From NCBI GenBank assembly GCA_015075405.1, contig JABTUK010000001.1, forward strand, positions 868,001 to 932,000: a DNA stretch of 64,000 bases, given 5' to 3'. Below the pieces are notes generated by a model. It was not told the DNA's origin and ran no database searches. It worked only from the letters and a program-made list of their open reading frames with translations. Made by a program: the position numbers and the translations under genes. The stretch comes from Anaerolineales bacterium (GTDB lineage: Bacteria > Chloroflexota > Anaerolineae > 4572-78 > J111). Every line of letters starts with the position of its first letter. The first letter of the stretch is position 1. Positions 49,801 through 56,747 of the stretch are shown one piece after another.

Positions 49801-49830
49801 TTGGCAGCGGGGTTGAAACGTGGTTATAAT
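49801..49830 (+). promoter_or_regulatory. Promoter TTGGCA-N18-TATAAT
   Basis: TTGGCA (49801-49806), 18 bp, TATAAT (49825-49830), about 55 bp before the DinB-like start codon at 49886. Confidence 0.65.
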
Positions 49831-49885
49831 GCTTTATGATCGAGGTAGTAAGATCAAAACTAACTCTTTCGCCGGGGGGCTTGAA

Positions 49886-50167
49886 ATGGACACCTTTTGG
49901 AGAACAATTATTTGGCAGCAGTATACCAAAGACGAACTGCAAAGCTATCTCGATCACTGCCGCCAGAAGTGCCAGGCGACGCTGGAAGCACTGACGGATG
50001 AAAAGGCGCGTCAACGCTGTGAGTTCTCCTGGGGGGAGGTCAGCTTTGCGGAGTTATTGTTGTACACCATGCGCCATGTGCAGGAGCATGCTGCCCAATT
50101 GAACCTGATTCTGGGGCAGAAAGTCGGCTCGGCTCCCGGCTGGGTTGCACGGGCGCAGCGCAGCTAG
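49886..50167 (+). CDS. Shortened DinB/YfiT-like protein, 93 aa
   Basis: The sequence begins MDTFWRTIIWQQ and continues directly with YTKDELQSYLDHCRQKCQAT and ELLLYTMRHVQEHAAQLNL (the HxxH-type metal site region). Full DinB-like proteins of this branch are about 165-170 aa, with a helix and a long loop between these two parts. Here about 70 residues seem to be missing at residue 12, in frame. GGGGGGC lies about 5 nt before ATG 49886. The metal-site helix remains, but the fold is probably incomplete. It may be a decaying gene. Confidence 0.7.
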   Translation: MDTFWRTIIWQQYTKDELQSYLDHCRQKCQATLEALTDEKARQRCEFSWGEVSFAELLLYTMRHVQEHAAQLNLILGQKVGSAPGWVARAQRS

Positions 50168-50226
50168 GGAGCGATTAGATATAGGATTGTGTAAATTCGT
50201 AACGATTTAGTGCGCTCGATTCCTGG

Positions 50227-50321
50227 CATGTCATTTCGAGCGCCAGCGAGAAATCTTCTTCCTCGCCATAGAATTTTGTGCGGCGGTAAAGAGGATTCCT
50301 CCCTACGGTCGGAATGACATG
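50227..50321. repeat. ATGTCATTTCGA-family palindrome
   Basis: CATGTCATTTCGAG (50227-50240) pairs with GGTCGGAATGACATG (ending about 50321), with GAGAAATCTTC and GAGGATTCCTCC inside. Related to 13595, 27746 and 35148. Confidence 0.9.
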
Positions 50322-50405
50322 ACTTCGTTGGAGGTATCTGCTCCCTTTGATCAAGGCAAAGCTGTGCTAAACGCTTGTGGGTTCAGAGCGGGGCGGCCTT
50401 ACCAG

Positions 50406-51020
50406 TTAGTTCCCCGCTTTCACCCACCGCTCAATCACCTCCGCCGCCGCCCGAGCCGCCCGGCCGCGGTGGCTGATTTGATGTTTCACCGCCCCCGGCG
50501 CTTGACCCAGAGTTTGGTTCAACTCCGGCACAAAGAAGATGGGGTCATAGCCAAAGCCGTTGCTGCCTTTGAGTTCGTAATCAATAATGCCCTCCACCGT
50601 CCCTTCGACCGTGCCAATCAACCGCTCGGGGGTGGCCAGGGCGATGACGCAGCGGAAGCGGGCGGTGCGCTGCTCCCAGGGTACATTTTTTGCTGCCAGC
50701 TTGTCCAGCACCCGCTGGCAGCGGCCCACGTGGTCATCTTTGGCTGTGCCCTCGTAACGGGCTGAGTAGACGCCCGGCTCGCCGCCGAGGGCGTCCACTT
50801 CCAAACCAGAGTCGTCGGCCAGGGTTAGCAGGCCGCTGGCTTGGGCAAAGGCCTCGGCTTTGATGATGGCGTTTGCCTCAAAGGTTACGCCGGTTTCCTC
50901 CGGGTCAAGGGTAATGCCCTCGTCGGCCAGGTATGTCACCGCCACTGGCAGGTCGGCCAGAATTTCTTGATATTCTTTGACTTTGTTATGGTTGTTGCTG
51001 GCGATAAGTAGTTTGAGCAT
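50406..51020 (-). CDS. rdgB: Non-canonical purine NTP pyrophosphatase (RdgB/HAM1)
   Basis: The 204-aa enzyme has LIASNNHNKVKEYQEIL at the start, TFEANAIIKAEAFAQASG, LADDSGLEVDALGGEPGVYS with the catalytic Asp, GSNGFGYDPIFF and SHRGRA near the end. It hydrolyses dITP, XTP and related nucleotides to monophosphates, preventing their incorporation. I start at ATG 51020; the frame opens 30 codons earlier in repeat DNA. Length is normal. Confidence 0.95.
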   Translation of the reverse strand: MLKLLIASNNHNKVKEYQEILADLPVAVTYLADEGITLDPEETGVTFEANAIIKAEAFAQASGLLTLADDSGLEVDALGGEPGVYSARYEGTAKDDHVGRCQRVLDKLAAKNVPWEQRTARFRCVIALATPERLIGTVEGTVEGIIDYELKGSNGFGYDPIFFVPELNQTLGQAPGAVKHQISHRGRAARAAAEVIERWVKAGN

Positions 51021-51034
51021 TTTAATCCTGTGGA

Positions 51035-51112
51035 TGAGGCGAGGAGGCGAGGACAAGTGAGGCGAAAAACAGTTCGCTTCGCGTCCTCGCCTCACGCCCC
51101 CTCGCCTCACGT
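51035..51112. repeat. Iterated-word hairpin (GAGGCGAGGAGGCGAGGAC type), second copy
   Basis: GAGGCGAGGAGGCGAGGAC on the left is mirrored by GTCCTCGCCTCACG and CCTCGCCTCACG on the right. It fills the gap between rdgB and the acidic membrane protein gene. Same words as 43531. Confidence 0.9.
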
Positions 51113-51113
51113 C

Positions 51114-51773
51114 TCATTCCAGAAAAATGTACCGCCCCCCGCCGCCGTCATCCCAGGTGAGTACCAGATCCCGCTCCCCGGCGATAACTTCAAAGGCCAG
51201 CCGGCCTTCTAGCCCCTCGCCAGGCGGCAAAGAGCCACGTCCCAACGCACCGTCCACCACGTCGCCGGCCGACGGTTGATAGGCTTCTTCAAAAGCGTTT
51301 AGCAGCAGAAAATCGCGCTCGTTGAAGTCGGCCTCCTCTTCGCCCAAATTGACCATCTCGACGGTGACGATGATTAACTCTCGGCCTTCAACGGCGGGGA
51401 CGGTGGGCAGGGCGGCATTGCGATTAACGTCAATGATCGTTAGCCGCATGCCTTTTTCATTGACAACTGACTCGTCGGGTAAGGCCGGGTCTTGAAAAGA
51501 AAGGCCCAAATCGCTGCCGGGAATGGGGGTGGGCGCAAACAAGGTGGTTGGGTCCAGGGTCAACGCGCCGGCCGCCACCAGACCGCAGCAGCCCATACAT
51601 AAAAAAACCAAACAGCCGCCGGCCAGAAAGATGAGGGCGCGCCGGAGTAACGAGTCGCCCGAGCCGTCGCCCTCTTCTTCATATTCGTAGTCATCCTCGT
51701 CGTAGATATAGTCATCTTCGGGATCGTTTTCAGGCGGGTAAAACGGCCCCGACTGAGGATAGTATTGACTCAT
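51114..51773 (-). CDS. Membrane protein with acidic N-terminus and DUF4352-like domain
   Basis: The 219-aa protein has a cytoplasmic, strongly acidic Tyr-rich tail (NDPEDDYIYDEDDYEYEEEG, about residues 16-35) and one transmembrane helix containing a Cys cluster (LVFLCMGCCGLVAAGA, about 55-70). An external domain follows (MRLTIIDVNRNAALP, RELIIVTVEMVNLGEEEAD), which resembles DUF4352-type immunoglobulin-like domains. Function unknown. It is upstream of rdgB on the same strand, with a repeat hairpin between. Confidence 0.8.
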   Translation of the reverse strand: MSQYYPQSGPFYPPENDPEDDYIYDEDDYEYEEEGDGSGDSLLRRALIFLAGGCLVFLCMGCCGLVAAGALTLDPTTLFAPTPIPGSDLGLSFQDPALPDESVVNEKGMRLTIIDVNRNAALPTVPAVEGRELIIVTVEMVNLGEEEADFNERDFLLLNAFEEAYQPSAGDVVDGALGRGSLPPGEGLEGRLAFEVIAGERDLVLTWDDGGGGRYIFLE

Positions 51774-51857
51774 TTCAGCTCCTTATCGAAGGGGAATTGC
51801 CACAGCGGGCCATTATAGCACAGATAGATACGCATCCCCAAGAATCACCCGGCAACT

Positions 51858-51885
51858 TGGCGGGCCTTGATTGGATGGTATAATG
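51858..51885 (+). promoter_or_regulatory. Promoter TTGGCG-N16-TATAAT with extended -10
   Basis: TTGGCG (51858-51863), 16 bp, TATAAT (51880-51885) preceded by TGG. It gives a ~160-nt leader, containing a hairpin, for the hydrolase gene. Confidence 0.7.
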
Positions 51886-51967
51886 GTTATGGTGATAGGG
51901 GTTGAAGAAGTGTTCACGAACCTGGGGCAGACCACCAACGCGAAGCATGAAAATCCTTTGCTGGAGA

Positions 51968-52033
51968 TGACCGGAGACCGGGGACCGATGACCGGGTATT
52001 TATCATCGGTCTCCGGTCTCCCGTCCCCGGTCT
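51968..52033. repeat. Iterated-word hairpin (GACCGGAGACCGGGGACCG type)
   Basis: GACCGGAGACCGGGGACCGA on the left is mirrored by TCGGTCTCCGGTC and GTCCCCGGTC on the right. It lies in the leader of the hydrolase gene. Same words as 49421. Confidence 0.9.
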
Positions 52034-52052
52034 ATTTTCTAAGGAGCCACAG

Positions 52053-53129
52053 TTGGTGAGACAAGCCAAAATTTCTACGGCGGTGCATTACCGGCATCAG
52101 CAAGTGACGGTGGAAGCCTTTCACCTGTCGAGCCTGGCCCGCCAGAATTTGGGCCTTGATTTGGCCGCGTTGGAGCAGTTCCGCCAGCAAACCGGCCTGG
52201 TTGATCTGTACTGGCGGGCCATGTATTACAAATTCCCCGATGGCTATAAAGATTTGGCCGAGGCGTTGGTTGAGGCCGACGGCTATGTTTTTTTTCTGCA
52301 CGGCTGGGACGGCACTCACCGCATCTGGGAAACTCTGCCGCTGCGCCTGGCCGCGGCGCACAAGCGGCTGGTCTGTTTCAACCTCGACGTGAACGGCTTT
52401 GGTATGTCGCCCTTTATCAACGACACCCCCGAAGCCGAGCAGTGTACCCCGGCGGCTCTGATTAGAGCAATTGAGCTGTGGCTGCGCACCCTCAAGTTTT
52501 GGCCAACTCCCCGCCGGCGGCGCGGCAAACCTTTTTACCTCTTTGTCGGCCACTCGATGGGCGCGGCGGCCCTCTTCTTTAAGGAAGAAATCGGCTGGCG
52601 CAGCGACGCCTACGGCTTTTACGCCCTGGCCCCGGCCCTGTTCTGCAACGACACCCAGCGCCAGGGGTTTTTCAAAACGGTCGGAACGGGCATCCGTATC
52701 CCTTCTTTTGCTGCGGTCAAAAACGCCCTGGCCCCGCACATTATGGAGATTTTAGCCGCGGGGGCCAGCCCGGAAGTAAAAAAAGAGCACGTCCGCGTTT
52801 TTGCCCGCACTCCCTTTGGCACGCTGGCCCAAACGCTCTACGTGTTGGGGGCCAGCCCCACCAAGCCTCGGCGGGCCGATTGGTCCCGTTTTCGGGTGGC
52901 TCTGGGCGACAGAGACCGGCTGGTGGGGCTGGATAACATGCTTTATTTGCTGGACGAATTTGGCCTCACCGACGACCAAATCCGCGTAGCCGCCGGCGAC
53001 CATTACTTTTTCTCCTATGGCGACGGCTCGCCGCCGGCCCACCGCCAAAACCGCGAGGCCCTGCTCGAGGATTTGCTGGACTTCTGCCGGCAGTTGGCGG
53101 AAGAGGCAAAGGGGAATTTGGGGGGGTAA
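52053..53129 (+). CDS. Alpha/beta-hydrolase fold protein
   Basis: The 358-aa protein has the oxyanion strand VFFLHGWDGTHRIW, the nucleophile elbow FVGHSMGAAAL (Ser), an acidic residue in VALGDRDRLVG and a His in RVAAGDHYFFS, so the Ser-Asp-His triad is complete. The ~70 N-terminal residues form an extra helical region. Substrate unknown; esterases, lipases and acyltransferases share the fold. AAGGAG lies 6 nt before TTG 52053 and 9 nt before GTG 52056; either may be the start. Confidence 0.85.
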   Translation: MVRQAKISTAVHYRHQQVTVEAFHLSSLARQNLGLDLAALEQFRQQTGLVDLYWRAMYYKFPDGYKDLAEALVEADGYVFFLHGWDGTHRIWETLPLRLAAAHKRLVCFNLDVNGFGMSPFINDTPEAEQCTPAALIRAIELWLRTLKFWPTPRRRRGKPFYLFVGHSMGAAALFFKEEIGWRSDAYGFYALAPALFCNDTQRQGFFKTVGTGIRIPSFAAVKNALAPHIMEILAAGASPEVKKEHVRVFARTPFGTLAQTLYVLGASPTKPRRADWSRFRVALGDRDRLVGLDNMLYLLDEFGLTDDQIRVAAGDHYFFSYGDGSPPAHRQNREALLEDLLDFCRQLAEEAKGNLGG

Positions 53130-53170
53130 ATAAGTACCGGGAACTAAATTCTTTCCTTCAACGTCATACA

Positions 53171-53279
53171 AGCAAGTAACCAAAGTAGCAAGTAGCAAAG
53201 TAGCAGAGTCGCAAGTTGCAGGTTGATAGCCTGCTATCTGAAACCTTGCTACCTTGCAACCTTGCAACCCTGCGACCCT
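53171..53279. repeat. Iterated-word hairpin (CAAGTAGCAAAGTAGCA / TTGCAACCTTGC words)
   Basis: The left side iterates AAGTAGCA words (53171-53219) and the right side iterates TTGCTACC and TTGCAACC words (53241-53279), partly complementary. It lies between hydrolase and VIT-VWA genes. Confidence 0.8.
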
Positions 53280-53300
53280 GACCCATCGAAGGAGGATCCC

Positions 53301-56300
53301 ATGAAACGTATTATCGCCCTATTAGCCCTTTTCCTCTTAGCCTCAGCCTTCGCCTTAGCCTCTCCCCCTACCCCCGCCCGCGCCGACGGCATTATCATCA
53401 TTGACCCGCCCATTTGCATCGAACCGTGCCCCATTCCGCCGCCGCCCATCCGCGAGACGCCCTATTTGACGGTGCAAAACCACCGGGTCAACGTGACCAT
53501 CGCCGACCAGGTAGCGACTACTCGCGTGGATCAGACCTTCCGCAACGACAGCCACTGGTCGCTGGAAGGGACGTACATTTTCCCGCTGCCCGAAAACGCC
53601 GCCATCAGCGACTTTGCCATGTGGATCAACGGCGAGCGGGTCGAAGGACAGCTTTACACCAAAGAAGAGGCCCGCCGCATCTACGACGACATTGTGCGCC
53701 GCCGCCTCGACCCGGCCCTGCTGGAATATGTGGGCCGTGACCTGTTCCAGGCCAGCATCTTCCCCATTGACCCCGGCGACACCCGCCGCGTCGAAATCGA
53801 ATACACCGAAATTCTGCCCGTAGACAACGGCCTGGTTCACTACGTCTACCCGCTCAGCACCGAACGCTTTTCGGCCCGCCCGCTGGAAGATGTCTCGGTC
53901 ACGGTCAACATCCAATCCAACGAAGCCATCAAAGCCGTTTACTCTTCCAGCCATCCGGTCAGCGTTAACCGCGAGGGCCGCTTTGGGGCCGTCGTCGGCT
54001 GGGAAGACGCCAACGTGCTGCCCAGCACCGATTTCAGCCTCTACTATACCGTTTCGCAAGACGACATCGGGGTGAACCTGCTCAGCTACAAGGCCCAGGA
54101 TGAAGATGGCTTCTTTGTTCTGCTGGTCGCGCCCAATGTGGACGCCGAGCAGGTGGTGGACAAAGATGTAATTTTGGTGCTCGACGTGTCCGGCTCGATG
54201 GAAGGGGAAAAGATGGAGCAGGCCCGCGACGCCCTGCTGTACGTGCTCGACCATCTCAACCAGGGCGACCGCTTCAACATCACCGCCTTTAGCACCGGCG
54301 TGCGCAGCTTTTCGACCCGTCCCGAACCTATTTCGGCCCTGCCCGAAGCCCGCCGTTTTGTCGAAGACCTGCGGCCCGAAGGCAGCACCGACATCAACCG
54401 CGCCCTACTCGAAGCGATTCAGGGGGCCGACCCGGAGCGGCCAACCATCATCATCTTTTTGACCGACGGTCTGCCGACCAGCGGCGTGGTCGAAACGCCC
54501 CAAATTTTAGCCAATGTCGAAGGCGCGGCCAGCCCTAACCTGCGCATCTTCCCCTTTGGCGTGGGCGATGACGTGGACACGGTCTTGCTCGACACCCTGG
54601 CCCAGGAGCAGCGGGGCGTGAGCGCCTATGTTCGCCCCGGCGAAAATGTGGCCGAACACGTCGGCAGCTTTTACGCCAAAGTCAGCACCCCGGTCCTGGC
54701 CGATCTCATTCTCACGGTGGACGGCGTGACCCTTGAAGATACCTACCCCTATCCCCTGCCCGATTTGTTTGCCGGAACGCAGCTTATTGTGACCGGGCGC
54801 TACCGCGACGGCGGCCCGGCTGCTGTCAGCCTGACCGGCCAGGTCAACGGCCAGGAACGTACCTTCCGTTTTGATGACCTCAGTTTTGCCAGCGGCCCCG
54901 GCACTAACAACCGGAACGCGGAATTTATTCCGCGCCTGTGGGCCACCCGCAAAGTGGGCTATTTGCTCAACCAAATCCGGCTGCGCGGCGAAAACCGAGA
55001 GATGATTGATGAGATTGTCAACCTGAGCGTGCGCTACGGCATCATCACCCCCTACACCTCGTTCCTGGTCGAAGAGCCGGAACTGGCCCTCAGCCAGGAA
55101 GGGCGGCAGCAGCTTGCCGAAGATGAGTATGCCGCGGCCCAGGAAGCCCCCGCCGCCGAAGTTTCGGGCGATGCCGCCGTCAACAAAGCGGTGGAGCAAA
55201 ATGAGCTGGCCGCCGCCCCGATGGCCCTGCCTCTGGCTACAGCCACCCCCGGCGCCGGCGGCGAAACGGGTCTCACCACGGCCGTGACCGCCGTTGGCGA
55301 CAAAGCCTTTGTACTCAAAGACGGCGTTTGGACCGACACCACCTTCGACCCAACGACAATGACCACCACCCCACTTCCCTTCCCCTCTGACCTGTTCCTG
55401 GAGTTTCTGGGCGACCACCCCGAGGCCGGTAAATATTTCGCCCTGGGCGAGCAGGTGATTGTGGTGCTGGATGGGGTGGCGTATGAGACCGTCGCTGGGG
55501 ACTCGGCGGCAATCGAGTCTGAGGCTAAGGCTGAGGCTGAGCCGACAGCCTCTTCTCAGCCTGTCGCGTCCTCGCCTCCCGCCTCCTCGCCTCTCCTCAC
55601 TGCCGACGTGACCGAAGGCATCGCCCCTTTGGAAGTCAATTTTACGGGAACCCTGGCCGGCGGAACCGATGAAGCGCAGGTGTATGCATGTCAGGCGGGG
55701 CAGTTTGAATTTGGCGACGGTAATTCGTTAACTGTGATGGCCGCAGCCTGCGACCCCGCCAAGGACCGCCGCGACTCGGCCAATTACGTTTACGATGAGC
55801 CGGGGGAATATCAAGTTACCTATGCCCTGGGTGAATTGAAATCGGAACCGTTGGCCATCGTCGTCAGAGGGCCAGCCGGCACGCCGGAACCGCCTCAATC
55901 TGGCGAAGCCGTCATCACCCTCACCGCCGATGTGACCGAAGGTATCGCTCCGTTGGAGGTCAATTTTAGGGGGACGCTGAGCGGCGGGATAGATGAGGTC
56001 CGGGCTTCTGCCTGCCAGACGGCTCAGTTTGAGTTTGGCAACGGCGACTCGCTGGGTATTGATCTAGCCACGTGTGATCCGGAGACAAAACGCGGCGACA
56101 GCGCCAGTTACATTTACGAGGAGCCGGGGGAATATCAAGCTGTCTATACGCTGGGTAAATTGAAATCCGAACCTCTAACCATCATTGTTAGAGGGCCAGC
56201 CGATACTGCCAGACCCACCGGCACGGCTACGGCAGTCGCCATGCAGCCTGCTCCTACCTCTGTGCCGACCCCCGCTGGAGCAGCCGTTGAAACCTCCGGC

Positions 56301-56387
56301 GCTTCCATCTTCAACGTCTGGACGTTGGTTTTACTGCCGCTGCTCGGTCTGGCCGTTGGCTGGTTTATCTGGGGGCGGGGGAAATAA
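53301..56387 (+). CDS. Secreted, C-terminally anchored VIT-VWA protein with two PKD-like repeats
   Basis: The 1028-aa protein has a signal peptide (about residues 1-28) and a VIT domain (about 55-180; VDQTFRNDSHWSLEGTYIFP, YTKEEARRIYDDIVRR). A VWA domain follows with a full MIDAS (VILVLDVSGSMEG near 292, FLTDGLPTSG). A linker leads to two ~95-residue repeats (LTADVTEGIAPLEVNF each; about 765 and 875) and a C-terminal membrane helix (VWTLVLLPLLGLAVGWFIWG). GGAGG lies 5 nt before ATG 53301. VIT-VWA proteins bind ligands through a metal ion at the surface. The coding DNA contains iterated words at 53336, 55521 and 55569. Confidence 0.93.
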   Translation: MKRIIALLALFLLASAFALASPPTPARADGIIIIDPPICIEPCPIPPPPIRETPYLTVQNHRVNVTIADQVATTRVDQTFRNDSHWSLEGTYIFPLPENAAISDFAMWINGERVEGQLYTKEEARRIYDDIVRRRLDPALLEYVGRDLFQASIFPIDPGDTRRVEIEYTEILPVDNGLVHYVYPLSTERFSARPLEDVSVTVNIQSNEAIKAVYSSSHPVSVNREGRFGAVVGWEDANVLPSTDFSLYYTVSQDDIGVNLLSYKAQDEDGFFVLLVAPNVDAEQVVDKDVILVLDVSGSMEGEKMEQARDALLYVLDHLNQGDRFNITAFSTGVRSFSTRPEPISALPEARRFVEDLRPEGSTDINRALLEAIQGADPERPTIIIFLTDGLPTSGVVETPQILANVEGAASPNLRIFPFGVGDDVDTVLLDTLAQEQRGVSAYVRPGENVAEHVGSFYAKVSTPVLADLILTVDGVTLEDTYPYPLPDLFAGTQLIVTGRYRDGGPAAVSLTGQVNGQERTFRFDDLSFASGPGTNNRNAEFIPRLWATRKVGYLLNQIRLRGENREMIDEIVNLSVRYGIITPYTSFLVEEPELALSQEGRQQLAEDEYAAAQEAPAAEVSGDAAVNKAVEQNELAAAPMALPLATATPGAGGETGLTTAVTAVGDKAFVLKDGVWTDTTFDPTTMTTTPLPFPSDLFLEFLGDHPEAGKYFALGEQVIVVLDGVAYETVAGDSAAIESEAKAEAEPTASSQPVASSPPASSPLLTADVTEGIAPLEVNFTGTLAGGTDEAQVYACQAGQFEFGDGNSLTVMAAACDPAKDRRDSANYVYDEPGEYQVTYALGELKSEPLAIVVRGPAGTPEPPQSGEAVITLTADVTEGIAPLEVNFRGTLSGGIDEVRASACQTAQFEFGNGDSLGIDLATCDPETKRGDSASYIYEEPGEYQAVYTLGKLKSEPLTIIVRGPADTARPTGTATAVAMQPAPTSVPTPAGAAVETSGASIFNVWTLVLLPLLGLAVGWFIWGRGK

Positions 56388-56416
56388 TGGTCAATGAGCA
56401 ATTAACCGTTGACCAT
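56387..56416. repeat. Small hairpin ATGGTCAA / TTGACCAT
   Basis: Arms 56387-56394 and 56409-56416 lie directly at the VIT-VWA stop codon. The gap 56388-56747 also holds the copy-2 element at 56492, the perfect palindrome GCCCGATTAATCGGGC (56651-56666) and the hairpin GTCCGGCG/CGCCGGAC (56678-56700). Confidence 0.8.
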
Positions 56417-56491
56417 TGACTATTAGAAACCGCATCGTCATTACCAAAAAAGAGGAGGCTAAAGTTCACTTTGGACTCCTTCGAAAATAGA

Positions 56492-56544
56492 CTGGAGTGC
56501 AAACCTTGGTTTGCCAAAAAAGCAAAGCAAGCTTTGGACTCCAT
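56492..56544. repeat. CTGGAGTCCAAA element, copy 2
   Basis: CTGGAGTGCAAACCTTGGTTTG ending AGCTTTGGACTCCAT parallels the copy at 38408-38458, with a few substitutions and a slightly longer centre. Confidence 0.85.
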
Positions 56545-56747
56545 TTTCATCATCGGTGGCGTGCTCTGGCTCGTGAACACTCCTCTTTTTGATGTCCGCC
56601 CCGGCATGAATGCCAGGGCTATCCAACAGCGCCGGGTCAACCCGGCTTTAGCCCGATTAATCGGGCGTAGTTTTATAGTCCGGCGACTCCATCGCCGGAC
56701 GAACGCCGGTAGACGAGTCTAACCGGACAACAGTTCTATCTTCCATC

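Noticed and set aside
51886..52059. Leaderless small ORF (MVMVIGVEEVFTNLGQ...) after the promoter at 51858
   Set aside because: Its 3' half is translated repeat-hairpin DNA and it overlaps the hydrolase start; the codon pattern gives no support.
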